Source of the DNA: DATGWF01 sp035299585
GTDB taxonomy: Bacteria > Actinomycetota > Actinomycetes > Actinomycetales > Microbacteriaceae
Direction of reading: 5' to 3'
DNA length: 7,156 nucleotides
Assembly: GCA_035299585.1 (NCBI GenBank)
Contig: DATGWF010000079.1
Coordinates: 1-7,156 of the forward strand
The notes below the pieces were generated by a model. The model ran no database searches and was not told the DNA's origin. It worked only from the letters and a program-made list of their open reading frames with translations. Shown here piece by piece: positions 1 through 6,731 of the stretch. A program made the translations under genes and the position numbers. The first letter of the stretch is position 1; every line of letters starts with the position of its first letter.

Positions 1-3000
1 TTGGTCGACCACGTGTGGCCGCCGCCGGTGCGGGTGAGGAGGTTGCCGTTGGCGTCGTAGTCGAGGGAGACGGTGCTGCCAGCGACCGAAACAGAGGTGA
101 CGGCGTGGGGCCGGCTGCCGCCATAGACGTAGCTGGAGAGGGCGGTGCCATCGACGCCCGTCTTGGTCTTGATGTTGCCGTTGTCGTAATACTCGGTGGT
201 ACCGCCGATGGAGGAGGTCTTGAGGCGGTTGAGGGCGTCGTAGGCGAAGGATTCGGAGGCGGGGCCGGTGCGGCCGGTGAGGTTGCCGAGACCGTCGTAG
301 GAAAACCCGAGGTTCTGGATATCGGTGGAGCCGACGGTAGGACCGGTCTTGATGGCGGTGAGCAGACCATCGGTGGCGCGGTAGGTGCGCGAGGTCCAGT
401 GGCCGTTGCCCTTGCGGACGAGCACGGGGCGGTCGAGGTGGTCGTAGCCGGAAGTGGTGTCGGCCTGCCACCATGTGCGGGGTGTGGAGGCGGTGTCCTG
501 CAGGGTGAGCAGGTAGCTCTCAGCATCGTAGGTGTAGGTGTAGCCCCAGTCGTTCCAGTAGTAGGGGGTGTCGGAAGCGGAGGGGGCGGCGTCTTCATGG
601 CCAGCAGGGCGCCAGAAGTAGCGGACCGAGGAGGGTCGGCTGTAGGTGTCGTACTCCAAGCTGGTGTAGAAGTACTTCCGATCCGCTTGGTTGAGGTTGA
701 GGTACGGTCGGCCTTTGGTATCGAAGTAATGGACCGAGGCGGTACCCGGATCGCCGTAGCCGGGGGCGCCGGTGGTCTGCGAGGTCTCGCGCTGGGGGGC
801 ACCGATCCAGCCGCGGTCGGAGGAGCCGACGATGTGGCCGACGGTGTGCAGGGTCGAATCGGTGGAGAAGTCGTAGTAGTACCAGTCGGCAGTCTCGACA
901 GGGCCGGCGGTCTCCGTGGTTTTGCGGGAAAGCGGGCGGCCGAGGCGGTCGAAGCTCGAGAGCGTGACGGTGCCTTTGGCGTCGGTCTGCTTCACGACGT
1001 GGCCGAGGGCGTTGTTGACGTAGGTCCAGTTGCCTTTGTCGGGGTCGTTAAGAGAGAGCTGGCGACCGAGGGCGTCGTAGGTGGCGGTGATGTGCGCGGA
1101 CTGGTCTTTGAGGACGGTCTCACGCATGCGGCCGAAGCCATCGAGCTTGTATTCGATGGACGCGGTGGTGCTGGAGCCTGTGGAAGGATCGAGCGAACTC
1201 GGAGCGTTGTCGGCGTTCCAGACCTTGATGGTGCGGCCTTTGGCGTCGACGTAGGTCGTGTTGGACTGCGGATCGCGGTCGGTGGCGTCGACGGTGACGG
1301 TGGTGCAACGACCGTTGTAGGTGTTGGTCGTGACGGTGCCGTTGGGGGCGGTGACGGTGGCAACGCGGCCGAGGGCGTCGTAGGTCGTCTTGGTCCAGAG
1401 GATGTTGGCGGCGGTGGTGCCGGCAGAATACGGCAACGACGTGGCGATGGTCTGGCCGAGGGTGTTGTAGACGGTGTCGGTGACGGCCTGCTGGCCGGCG
1501 AAGCCTTCCTTCACGGTGCGGATGACGCGGCCGAGGCGGTCGTAGTAGGCGGTGACTGGCGGCTGCACGGTGGCCGTGGTCCGGATCGCATAGACGGAGC
1601 TGGCCGTGATGGCGGAGACACCGGTGATGGGCGCGCCCGGGCCGACGCCGGTCACGCCGGAGGGAGGCGTGACGGTGACGGTTTTCGTCCAGTCGGAGGC
1701 GGAGGTGAGGGTCCAGGCGTACTCGTAGGTGGTCGTGAGGTTCTTGAGAACGTCGGTGACGATGCGCTTGCGGCCGAGGGCGTCGTAGGTGGTCGTAACT
1801 TCGGCGTTGTTGGCGTCTTTGACGGAGGTCGGCAGGCCGAGGAACGCGTGGTAGGCGACGGTGGTGGTGTGACCGTAGGCGTTTTCCGATGAGGTGGGCT
1901 GGTCCCACTTGGAGTCGAAGGCAGTGTTCTTGGCGGTCGTGAAGGAACCGATGTGCTGGGCCTTCGCGCTGTCGCTGGTGGAGCCGAGGACCGAGGAGTT
2001 GGAATTGAGGTCGGTGCCGGCGATCTCGGTCCTGGTGACGCGGCCGAGGTCGTCGCGGGTGTAGGTGGTAGTCAGGTCGAGCGCATTGTCGGTGGCATCG
2101 ACCTTTTCGGTGGCGGGCAGCGGTGTCCACGTGGTGCCCTTCTGCCAGTAGGTGTAGCGCTTGATCGGGGCGGTCTCAGTGCCGAACGCCGTGGAGCCGG
2201 TTGTCGTGGTGACATCCTTGACCAATCCGGTGAGCCCGCCGACCTCGGAGGGGGTGAAGTAGTTCGTCGACACCGACTCGGTGAAACCGTCGCCGAAGTT
2301 GGTCGTAAGCTGCTTGAGGTTGCCGTAGGTGATCTTGCGATAGCCGGTGGCATCGAACAGCGAATGGAAGGTGCCGTAGCTGGTGGAGCCGGTCACAGTG
2401 TTGGTTCCAGAGGATGCCCAGTCGGCGGTGCGGTCACTGGCCTTGTAGGAACCGGGAATGGTGGTTTGCGCGGTGGTCTGGTTGTCGAAGAGCGACTCGG
2501 CCGAGATCGCGATGTGATGGCCGGCGGGACGAGCGGCGGTGAAGAGCGCCTCGGGCTTGGACTCGGGGCAGCCGGCCTTGGCGTAGGTGAAGTGGGCGGT
2601 CGTCGCATCTTCCCAGCGGTACTCGATCGCCTTCGAGATGAACGGGTACACGGTGCCCCACGCGGTCGAGTTGGCCGGATTGACCACCTCGTCGAAGACC
2701 ACGGTGTTGTCGTGGGAGTTGACCAGGCGGAACTTCACGTCGCTCCCCTGCTCCCAGTACCGGTAGGTCTGCTCCCGGGCCGTCAGGCCCGTCATCGGGA
2801 AGGACTGGGCGAGGAACTGGTATTTGAAGAGGTTGGTCTGCCGGTCGATGGTGACGAAGCTGTGGAAACCGAGAGCTCCACGCCCGGAGAGATCGAGCCG
2901 GTTGCCGGAATATTGGTAGGAGAAATGCGCGCGGTTGGCGGTGTCCGTCGAGCCGCTGTCCTTCCACATCTCAGATACGACGTAGGTCGCATTGCGCAGC

Positions 3001-5768
3001 TCCCGGACCGGATAGCCGATCGCAACACCCTTGGTGTAGACAGAGTTGTCGGTAATAGGTTTGTAAGCGATGTCGGTACGGCGATTGAGTCCATCGACGA
3101 TCGAAGCGAGACGGAGTCCCTGGCGGCCGGAGCTGATGTGATAGCCTTGGACGCCGGGTTTTAACTCGTAGCTATCCCCGAAATATGTGTAGTCGGAGAT
3201 GCCATCGCCATTGAGATCAAGGCCCGAACGCGTCGACATCGGCGGATGCTGGTCACCAGATGCCCATGCTAGGCTGGGTTTCCAACCGAGCTTGTCGGCC
3301 GCAAGTTGGGTCGGAGCGGCGAACCGGGCTCCCTGGGAGTACATGACCCACCAACCTTGGCGGTTGGGCGTAATACTATACCAGACATAATCCGTCCTTC
3401 CGTCGCCGTTGATGTCGGTCATCGTCATATTATCGCCATTGCCCGATAGGCCGGAAGCGAGAATGAGAGGTCTGACCGGCGCCGCCGCCAAACCCGGTTG
3501 CGAATAGCGGTCGTTCACCCAGCTGCCAATCGGGACCTTATCGAACCACGGATTGCCCCACACGCCGTTGAGGTTCACTTGGGCAATGGAGTTCGTCATC
3601 CCTCCGCATAAGTTAAGCGCAGAGAAACGAGGCTCACCCGGAGATCCAAGCGAGATATGGGTCTGCATGCGGAGGAGGCATTGCTTCGTTCCGGCCCAGC
3701 CGCCGTTGTTGTAGACGCTGGCGTCGTCCTCCTCCGCCCGCATCATGACTGTCAGGTCGGTGAGCCCGTCGCCATTGACATCCCCCGGCATGAGCACAAA
3801 GGCGTTCGCACGATGTGCACCACGCGCAGCGTCATTCCAGTACCAGCTCGTTCCGGCAATATAGACCAGCTGCGAAAATCCACCTCCCGGCAAGGCCGTA
3901 ACTGCATAAACGTTCTTGGAGCCGGATACAGTCGAGGTTGCCGCCCCCCCGATTGTCTCATTCTTCCAGTCCTGCATGGTCTCGGTCCACACGTAATCCA
4001 CGAGGCCGTCGCCGTTAAGATCACAAGGCAAAGGGGAGACGCTGAAACGGTACGCGACGGAAAAACCGAGGTACCGGAGACTGAATGGTTCCGACAAGTG
4101 TTCGCCCTGTAACTGATTAGCTCCGATACCAACCAATGATAACTTGATAAATGATGCACCGGCAGAGCGCAGCACCTGCAGTTGTCCATCGTAGCGATGG
4201 ATCAAAATATCATCGCGACCATCGCCCGTGAAGTCAGCAACGGAGAGACGTGCCACGCACGATTCCCGTTCCAGTTTGAGAAAGGCAAAAAGACCACCAG
4301 CGGCTGGAGGATCACGAAACTCATCAACAATCGTGTAGAATGGAGCGAGGTTTGTGCCGCCGCCGAACGGCTTGAAAGAGCTGCCGTCGGAGACCAATGC
4401 GTAGAGTTTTAGCTCGGTCTCGGTATCGCGATATCTGGCGAAGACAATGTCCTTCAGGCCATCGCCATCAACGTCGCACATCCGGGCCATTGTTGCCGGC
4501 CCGGTCCAGAACGCAGAATTGGAAATCCAGTTCGCCGGAGCATCGAATCCGGAACCGTTGGCCAGCGACACCGTGAGCGATCCAGCGGTGCGGAAATCGA
4601 TCAGATCGTCGCGTCCGTCACCGTTAACATCGGCAAAAGCATGGAGTTCCTGCCCATTTGCGGCGGGATACTGCGGGTTGAGCGTGGTCCCCGCAGCGAC
4701 AGTATTGTATACTGCATCTTTGGTTTCCCAGTTGAACTGGGTCGCTGGCGCCTTCTGCAAGGAATCACCCGCTTCGGCACGGAATGACCCGGCCAGACTG
4801 ACCAACCGGGTGGGGCCGCCGTCGGGCGCGTACTCAAACGCGAGATCATATTGGGATACAACGGCGTAGTTCTGACCGTCGGCAGTGATCTCTGCCACAA
4901 TCTGGTCGAGGCGGCCGCTAAAGGCAAACGATCGCAAGGCCACATAGCGCGTGGCCTTGTCGCGACGGGATACGTCCCCTGAGCTGTTGCCGGTTACAAC
5001 GTTCTGGTTGTAGTTGAAACGAACCCGGCCGGCAGGGACCACATTGGCCACATTGGAGTGGCCGGTGTATTCGAGGCTCCCAAGCAGATACTCCCCTCCG
5101 CCAGCGGCGATATATTTCAGATCAACCTTGCCACCGGCAACGTCCTCAACCCTTTTGAGCGCCCACTCGTTGGCCATTGTGTCAGGTACCCATGCACCGT
5201 TCTTGAAAACCATACCATATTGGTACCCATCTGTTTCCGTCCCAAGTTTCCCGAACGTGGACTTCACGCCAGACTTGTCCGTAACGACAAAGGTCTCGAT
5301 GTTGCCATTCGATCCCGTGGTCGTGATCGAGACAAAGGAGTCCACCTCGGTGCGGTAGATGGAGCCGGGTGCGCCGTAGGTACCCGAAACACAAATCAGC
5401 CGTTTGCCGTCGAGATAGAGTTTGTCCTTCGTGTTATCGAAGGTGACGCCTCGTGTCTCGCCGTCGCGGGCCAGAATCGAGCGGCCGCGGGTGATCGCTT
5501 GCGGGAAACCGGTTGATAGCGAGAACCCTACGCCGAGTGGCCCATTGCCCAACTGACTGTTGTAGTTGAGCGAAAGTTTCGGCTGCATGCCCTGCCGACC
5601 AGGCGGAATCGACAGCGGGATCGAGTAGTTGGCCGAGCCCTTGTTATCGACGGAGAACTCGCCCGGCAACGTGCCAACGAGATCGGCGGCAACGCCAGTT
5701 GCGCACAGCTGCACCAAGATTGTCGCAGCGGCCAAAGCCACCGCGCGGGGGAACAGGGAGCACTTCAT
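1..5768 (-). CDS. Secreted SpvB/TcdB-like FG-GAP and RHS (YD) repeat giant protein, 3'-truncated by the window edge
   Basis: The frame from ATG at 5768 runs through 1922 codons without a stop and leaves the left edge; frame register was checked at many points along it. Residues 1-28 are a Sec signal peptide. Residues about 32-340 match the SpvB/TcaC N-terminal family, with Y-S-I-P-L-S-I-P-P-G at 48-57 and 'LSLNYNSQLGNGPLGVGFSL' at 65-84. Seven D-x-N-G-D-G-type FG-GAP/VCBS motifs start at residues 380, 432, 512, 583, 663, 785 and 851. Residues about 880-1000 resemble the TcdB middle region ('TDIAYKPITDN', 'GRGALGF' at 962-968, then 'SFPMTGL'). YD repeats (YDALGR type) occupy about 1236 to the edge. 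The layout equals Tc-toxin B and C subunits in one chain: in that family a propeller docks on the translocation pore and the YD shell encloses a C-terminal effector. The RHS core and tip are missing from the window, so toxin, adhesin and surface-structure roles all remain possible. The start follows the upstream stop by 10 bases and has no Shine-Dalgarno sequence. Confidence 0.95.
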   Translation of the reverse strand, partial: MKCSLFPRAVALAAATILVQLCATGVAADLVGTLPGEFSVDNKGSANYSIPLSIPPGRQGMQPKLSLNYNSQLGNGPLGVGFSLSTGFPQAITRGRSILARDGETRGVTFDNTKDKLYLDGKRLICVSGTYGAPGSIYRTEVDSFVSITTTGSNGNIETFVVTDKSGVKSTFGKLGTETDGYQYGMVFKNGAWVPDTMANEWALKRVEDVAGGKVDLKYIAAGGGEYLLGSLEYTGHSNVANVVPAGRVRFNYNQNVVTGNSSGDVSRRDKATRYVALRSFAFSGRLDQIVAEITADGQNYAVVSQYDLAFEYAPDGGPTRLVSLAGSFRAEAGDSLQKAPATQFNWETKDAVYNTVAAGTTLNPQYPAANGQELHAFADVNGDGRDDLIDFRTAGSLTVSLANGSGFDAPANWISNSAFWTGPATMARMCDVDGDGLKDIVFARYRDTETELKLYALVSDGSSFKPFGGGTNLAPFYTIVDEFRDPPAAGGLFAFLKLERESCVARLSVADFTGDGRDDILIHRYDGQLQVLRSAGASFIKLSLVGIGANQLQGEHLSEPFSLRYLGFSVAYRFSVSPLPCDLNGDGLVDYVWTETMQDWKNETIGGAATSTVSGSKNVYAVTALPGGGFSQLVYIAGTSWYWNDAARGAHRANAFVLMPGDVNGDGLTDLTVMMRAEEDDASVYNNGGWAGTKQCLLRMQTHISLGSPGEPRFSALNLCGGMTNSIAQVNLNGVWGNPWFDKVPIGSWVNDRYSQPGLAAAPVRPLILASGLSGNGDNMTMTDINGDGRTDYVWYSITPNRQGWWVMYSQGARFAAPTQLAADKLGWKPSLAWASGDQHPPMSTRSGLDLNGDGISDYTYFGDSYELKPGVQGYHISSGRQGLRLASIVDGLNRRTDIAYKPITDNSVYTKGVAIGYPVRELRNATYVVSEMWKDSGSTDTANRAHFSYQYSGNRLDLSGRGALGFHSFVTIDRQTNLFKYQFLAQSFPMTGLTAREQTYRYWEQGSDVKFRLVNSHDNTVVFDEVVNPANSTAWGTVYPFISKAIEYRWEDATTAHFTYAKAGCPESKPEALFTAARPAGHHIAISAESLFDNQTTAQTTIPGSYKASDRTADWASSGTNTVTGSTSYGTFHSLFDATGYRKITYGNLKQLTTNFGDGFTESVSTNYFTPSEVGGLTGLVKDVTTTTGSTAFGTETAPIKRYTYWQKGTTWTPLPATEKVDATDNALDLTTTYTRDDLGRVTRTEIAGTDLNSNSSVLGSTSDSAKAQHIGSFTTAKNTAFDSKWDQPTSSENAYGHTTTVAYHAFLGLPTSVKDANNAEVTTTYDALGRKRIVTDVLKNLTTTYEYAWTLTSASDWTKTVTVTPPSGVTGVGPGAPITGVSAITASSVYAIRTTATVQPPVTAYYDRLGRVIRTVKEGFAGQQAVTDTVYNTLGQTIATSLPYSAGTTAANILWTKTTYDALGRVATVTAPNGTVTTNTYNGRCTTVTVDATDRDPQSNTTYVDAKGRTIKVWNADNAPSSLDPSTGSSTTASIEYKLDGFGRMRETVLKDQSAHITATYDALGRQLSLNDPDKGNWTYVNNALGHVVKQTDAKGTVTLSSFDRLGRPLSRKTTETAGPVETADWYYYDFSTDSTLHTVGHIVGSSDRGWIGAPQRETSQTTGAPGYGDPGTASVHYFDTKGRPYLNLNQADRKYFYTSLEYDTYSRPSSVRYFWRPAGHEDAAPSASDTPYYWNDWGYTYTYDAESYLLTLQDTASTPRTWWQADTTSGYDHLDRPVLVRKGNGHWTSRTYRATDGLLTAIKTGPTVGSTDIQNLGFSYDGLGNLTGRTGPASESFAYDALNRLKTSSIGGTTEYYDNGNIKTKTGVDGTALSSYVYGGSRPHAVTSVSVAGSTVSLDYDANGNLLTRTGGGHTWST
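1062..1082 (-). repeat. DNA-level direct repeat encoding a YDALGR unit, copy 3
   Basis: Differs by one base (gcgacc in place of gcggcc) from the other two copies at 1365-1385 and 1770-1790. It encodes the same YDALGR unit of the YD array. Confidence 0.75.
1365..1385 (-). repeat. DNA-level direct repeat encoding a YDALGR unit, copy 2
   Basis: Perfect 21-base match to 1770-1790, in the same reading frame of the large gene. The sequences diverge just downstream on the plus strand, so the identity is confined to the YDALGR unit. Confidence 0.8.
1770..1790 (-). repeat. DNA-level direct repeat encoding a YDALGR unit, copy 1
   Basis: These 21 bases are identical to 1365-1385, and 1062-1082 differs by one base. 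On the minus strand they encode the T-Y-D-A-L-G-R unit in the same frame. They are coding repeats of the YD array, not a separate element. The near-identity shows strong codon uniformity or recent exchange between repeats. Confidence 0.8.
3180..4631 (-). repeat. Seven FG-GAP/VCBS-type motifs in the RHS protein
   Basis: Seven acidic loops follow the pattern D-[VILF]-[NDT]-G-D-G-x-x-D: DVNGDGRDD (residue 380), DVDGDGLKD (432), DFTGDGRDD (512), DLNGDGLVD (583), DVNGDGLTD (663), DINGDGRTD (785) and DLNGDGISD (851). Most are followed by aromatic or aliphatic residues such as YVW, a beta strand as in FG-GAP repeats. The family binds calcium in these loops and usually folds as a beta-propeller. Spacing is irregular (52, 80, 71, 80, 122 and 66 residues), so individual blades differ in size or carry insertions, as in Tc-toxin B subunits. 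Confidence 0.88.
5685..5768 (-). other. Sec signal peptide of the RHS protein (residues 1-28)
   Basis: The first residues read M-K-C-S-L-F-P-R, a short positive n-region, followed by a hydrophobic core (AVALAAATILVQL) and a small-residue cleavage site V-A-A before D29. This fits signal peptidase I cleavage after A28. The Cys at residue 22 is preceded by V-Q-L rather than a lipobox, so a lipoprotein is unlikely. The signal supports the ATG at 5768 as the true start and predicts export to the periplasm or beyond. Confidence 0.85.
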
Positions 5769-5778
5769 TGGGGGAAGG

Positions 5779-6285
5779 TCAGTTTGCAGCTGCAGATAAA
5801 GTTTGAGTCGTATTGGTCGCTTGGGGCGTCAGTCCCTTGAGCACCATCGTTTCGAGGATGCGCCGATTGGTCCCCGAGTCGGGGTCGGCCACTTCGGGGT
5901 CGCGCAGCGGTGCGTGGGCCAAATACATGCGCTCGGTGGCGGCGACCTCGTCGGTCGGAGACGGCGTCGGCTGGGCAGTTGGAGCCGCGGCCGCGGCGGA
6001 AGCAGCGGAAGCCGGCACCGGGACGGGGGCCGGCGTATTCGCGATCGCCGGGATCAGTGGGGCCTGCGAACTCGGATGGGGACTCACATCCGGTGCGGCA
6101 GGCGTCGGAGCGGATTCAGCCGCGGTCGCAGGAGCGAGCGGAGCGACAGCCGAGGCCGGCGGCACGGGCGCCGCAGCGGTAGGCGTAGAAGCCGGGGTCG
6201 GGCGTGAGAGTAGCCACCAAACGAGGCCAGTCGCAGCAGCGACGGCGGCAAAGGCAGCGCAATGGATCGGCCGTGGGCGTTTCAT
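5779..6285 (-). CDS. Hypothetical Ala/Pro-rich membrane-anchored protein, 168 aa
   Basis: I do not recognise a named family. The protein begins M-K-R-P-R-P-I-H, then a hydrophobic stretch at about residues 9-26 (CAAFAAVAAATGLVWWLL), then S-R-P. This looks like a single N-terminal membrane anchor or an uncleaved signal. Residues about 28-112 are a low-complexity Ala/Pro/Thr/Ser linker of the kind that spans the periplasm or wall. The last 56 residues (113-168) are charged and less repetitive, with 'MYLAHAPLRDPEVADPDSG' and 'NRRILETMVLKGLTP', and probably form a small helical module. A TTG two codons upstream (6291) could extend the frame, but ATG at 6285 is preferred because the basic n-region follows it directly. 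It ends in TGA at 5781-5779, 10 bases before the large RHS gene, and starts 35 bases after the preceding gene. This arrangement suggests co-transcription and a role in exporting, anchoring or docking the RHS protein. That role is inferred from position only. Confidence 0.75.
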   Translation of the reverse strand: MKRPRPIHCAAFAAVAAATGLVWWLLSRPTPASTPTAAAPVPPASAVAPLAPATAAESAPTPAAPDVSPHPSSQAPLIPAIANTPAPVPVPASAASAAAAAPTAQPTPSPTDEVAATERMYLAHAPLRDPEVADPDSGTNRRILETMVLKGLTPQATNTTQTLSAAAN

Positions 6286-6320
6286 CGACAAAGAGGGAGC
6301 CAGAGCGGTTGTGAATTGCT
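6286..6320 (-). other. Short intergenic gap, no terminator or promoter seen
   Basis: These 35 bases separate the split secreted gene from the Ala/Pro-rich gene. I see no stem-loop followed by a T-run, no convincing -35/-10 pair and no strong Shine-Dalgarno sequence before ATG 6285 (GCTCCCTCTTTGTCG precedes it). This favours one transcript across the genes. Confidence 0.5.
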
Positions 6321-6704
6321 TCAGGGGTTCGCGACTCCGGTGAGAGTCCAGTTTCCGGTTGCAAGACCGGCGTAGGAACCGCTGGGCAGGCGAAGCACGA
6401 GTTGGTAACCCCCGGGCAACGTCGCCGCATCGGCGCGGTTGTTTGGATCCGTGTGGGCCTGATACTCCGCGAGGTTGTTCCGCCCGTCGCTGTCACTGTC
6501 GAGCGAGGCATCGGCGGCGGAGAATGGATTCAGGCCATGGTCGACTTCCCAGGCGTCGCACATGCCATCGCCGTCGGAATCGGTGGCTTCCTCCTGGTCG
6601 GAATACCCGTCGAGGTCGCTGTCCGTGGCGGCCCAGATGATCGCCCCGGTATTGGCGCGAAAACCGGCTTTGAGAATCACTCGCGTCTGCGCCCAGAAAA
6701 GCAT
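6321..6704 (-). CDS. TSP3-type calcium-binding protein, 3' part of the split secreted gene
   Basis: This is the in-frame continuation after the TAG, counted here from the first ATG (6704). Residues 1-27 finish a coathanger-like unit ('FWAQTRVILKAGF', then 'ANTGAIIWAA'). Residues about 28-88 are thrombospondin-type-3-like calcium loops: D-S-D-L-D-G, then 'TDSDGDGMCDAWEVDHGLNP', then D-S-D-S-D-G-R-N-N-L-A-E-Y. The usual residue in the middle loop is Pro rather than the Cys seen here, judging from memory of related proteins. The tail (PGGYQLVLRLPSGSYAG onward) is unrecognised. The ATG has no signal peptide and no Shine-Dalgarno sequence, and it lies inside a domain, so independent translation is doubtful; the segment is probably a remnant of, or a read-through extension from, the upstream half. 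The stop is TGA at 6323-6321, 35 bases before the next gene. Confidence 0.6.
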   Translation of the reverse strand: MLFWAQTRVILKAGFRANTGAIIWAATDSDLDGYSDQEEATDSDGDGMCDAWEVDHGLNPFSAADASLDSDSDGRNNLAEYQAHTDPNNRADAATLPGGYQLVLRLPSGSYAGLATGNWTLTGVANP

Positions 6705-6728
6705 CGTCGAGCCGGACTGGGCGACGAC

Positions 6729-6731
6729 CTA
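6729..6731 (-). other. In-frame amber codon interrupting the secreted Ig/coathanger/TSP3 gene
   Basis: The minus strand reads TCC TAG GTC GTC GCC here. The frames on both sides are in the same register. The codons between TAG and the next ATG encode V-V-A-Q-S-G-S-T, which begins the strand pattern completed downstream. The stop therefore falls between two coathanger-like units rather than at a natural protein end. Confidence 0.8.

Larger units (their letters stand above)
3..2063 (-). repeat. RHS/YD-repeat array of the large protein
   Basis: From about residue 1236 to the window edge the protein carries YD repeats. Examples: YTRDDLGR (1236), YDALGR (1328, 1463 and 1564), YDRLGR (1409), YNTLGQ (1434), YVDAKGR (1506), YDGLGN (1824), YDALNR (1843) and YDANGN (1904). 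Between them come Thr/Val-rich strands and segments such as NDPDKGNWTYVNN. In known structures such arrays form a beta-sheet spiral that encloses the C-terminal polypeptide. The array is still running at base 1, so its end, the RHS core and the tip lie beyond the edge. Confidence 0.93.

Noticed and set aside
992..1363. 123-codon Ser/Pro/Thr-rich minus-strand frame
   Set aside because: Frame-shifted reading of YD repeats; no start signal, and its composition follows from the GC-rich repeat codons.
15..1892. 625-codon open frame on the plus strand, Gly/Val/Ala-rich
   Set aside because: It is antisense to the YD array. GC-rich, C/G-ending codons on the minus strand leave the complementary frame free of stops. 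The product is low-complexity with no domain or credible start.
1120..2130. 336-codon minus-strand frame rich in Arg and His
   Set aside because: Out-of-frame shadow of the YD coding region on the same strand; the true frame shows regular YD motifs, this one only Arg/His/Pro low complexity.
1953..3164. 403-codon open frame on the plus strand
   Set aside because: Antisense to the TcdB-middle and early YD region of the large gene; Gly/Val/Arg-rich with no recognisable fold, signal or start context.
3752..4189. 145-codon minus-strand frame
   Set aside because: Overlaps the FG-GAP region in another frame; the true frame there contains DLNGDGLVD and DVNGDGLTD motifs.
5058..5516. 152-codon plus-strand frame across the SpvB-like region
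   Set aside because: Antisense shadow; the minus frame gives clear SpvB-family motifs and a signal peptide.
5700..5710. Possible lipobox around Cys22 of the RHS protein (L-V-Q-L-C)
   Set aside because: Positions before Cys are Q and L rather than small residues, and a good V-A-A signal peptidase I site follows at residue 28.
6286..6291. TTG at 6291 as start of the Ala/Pro-rich gene
   Set aside because: It adds only two residues, is a rarer start codon and has no better ribosome site than ATG at 6285, which begins the basic n-region directly.
5813..6343. 176-codon plus-strand Ala/Gly-rich frame
   Set aside because: Antisense of the Ala/Pro-rich gene; Ala/Pro codons read backwards give Gly/Ala/Arg low complexity.
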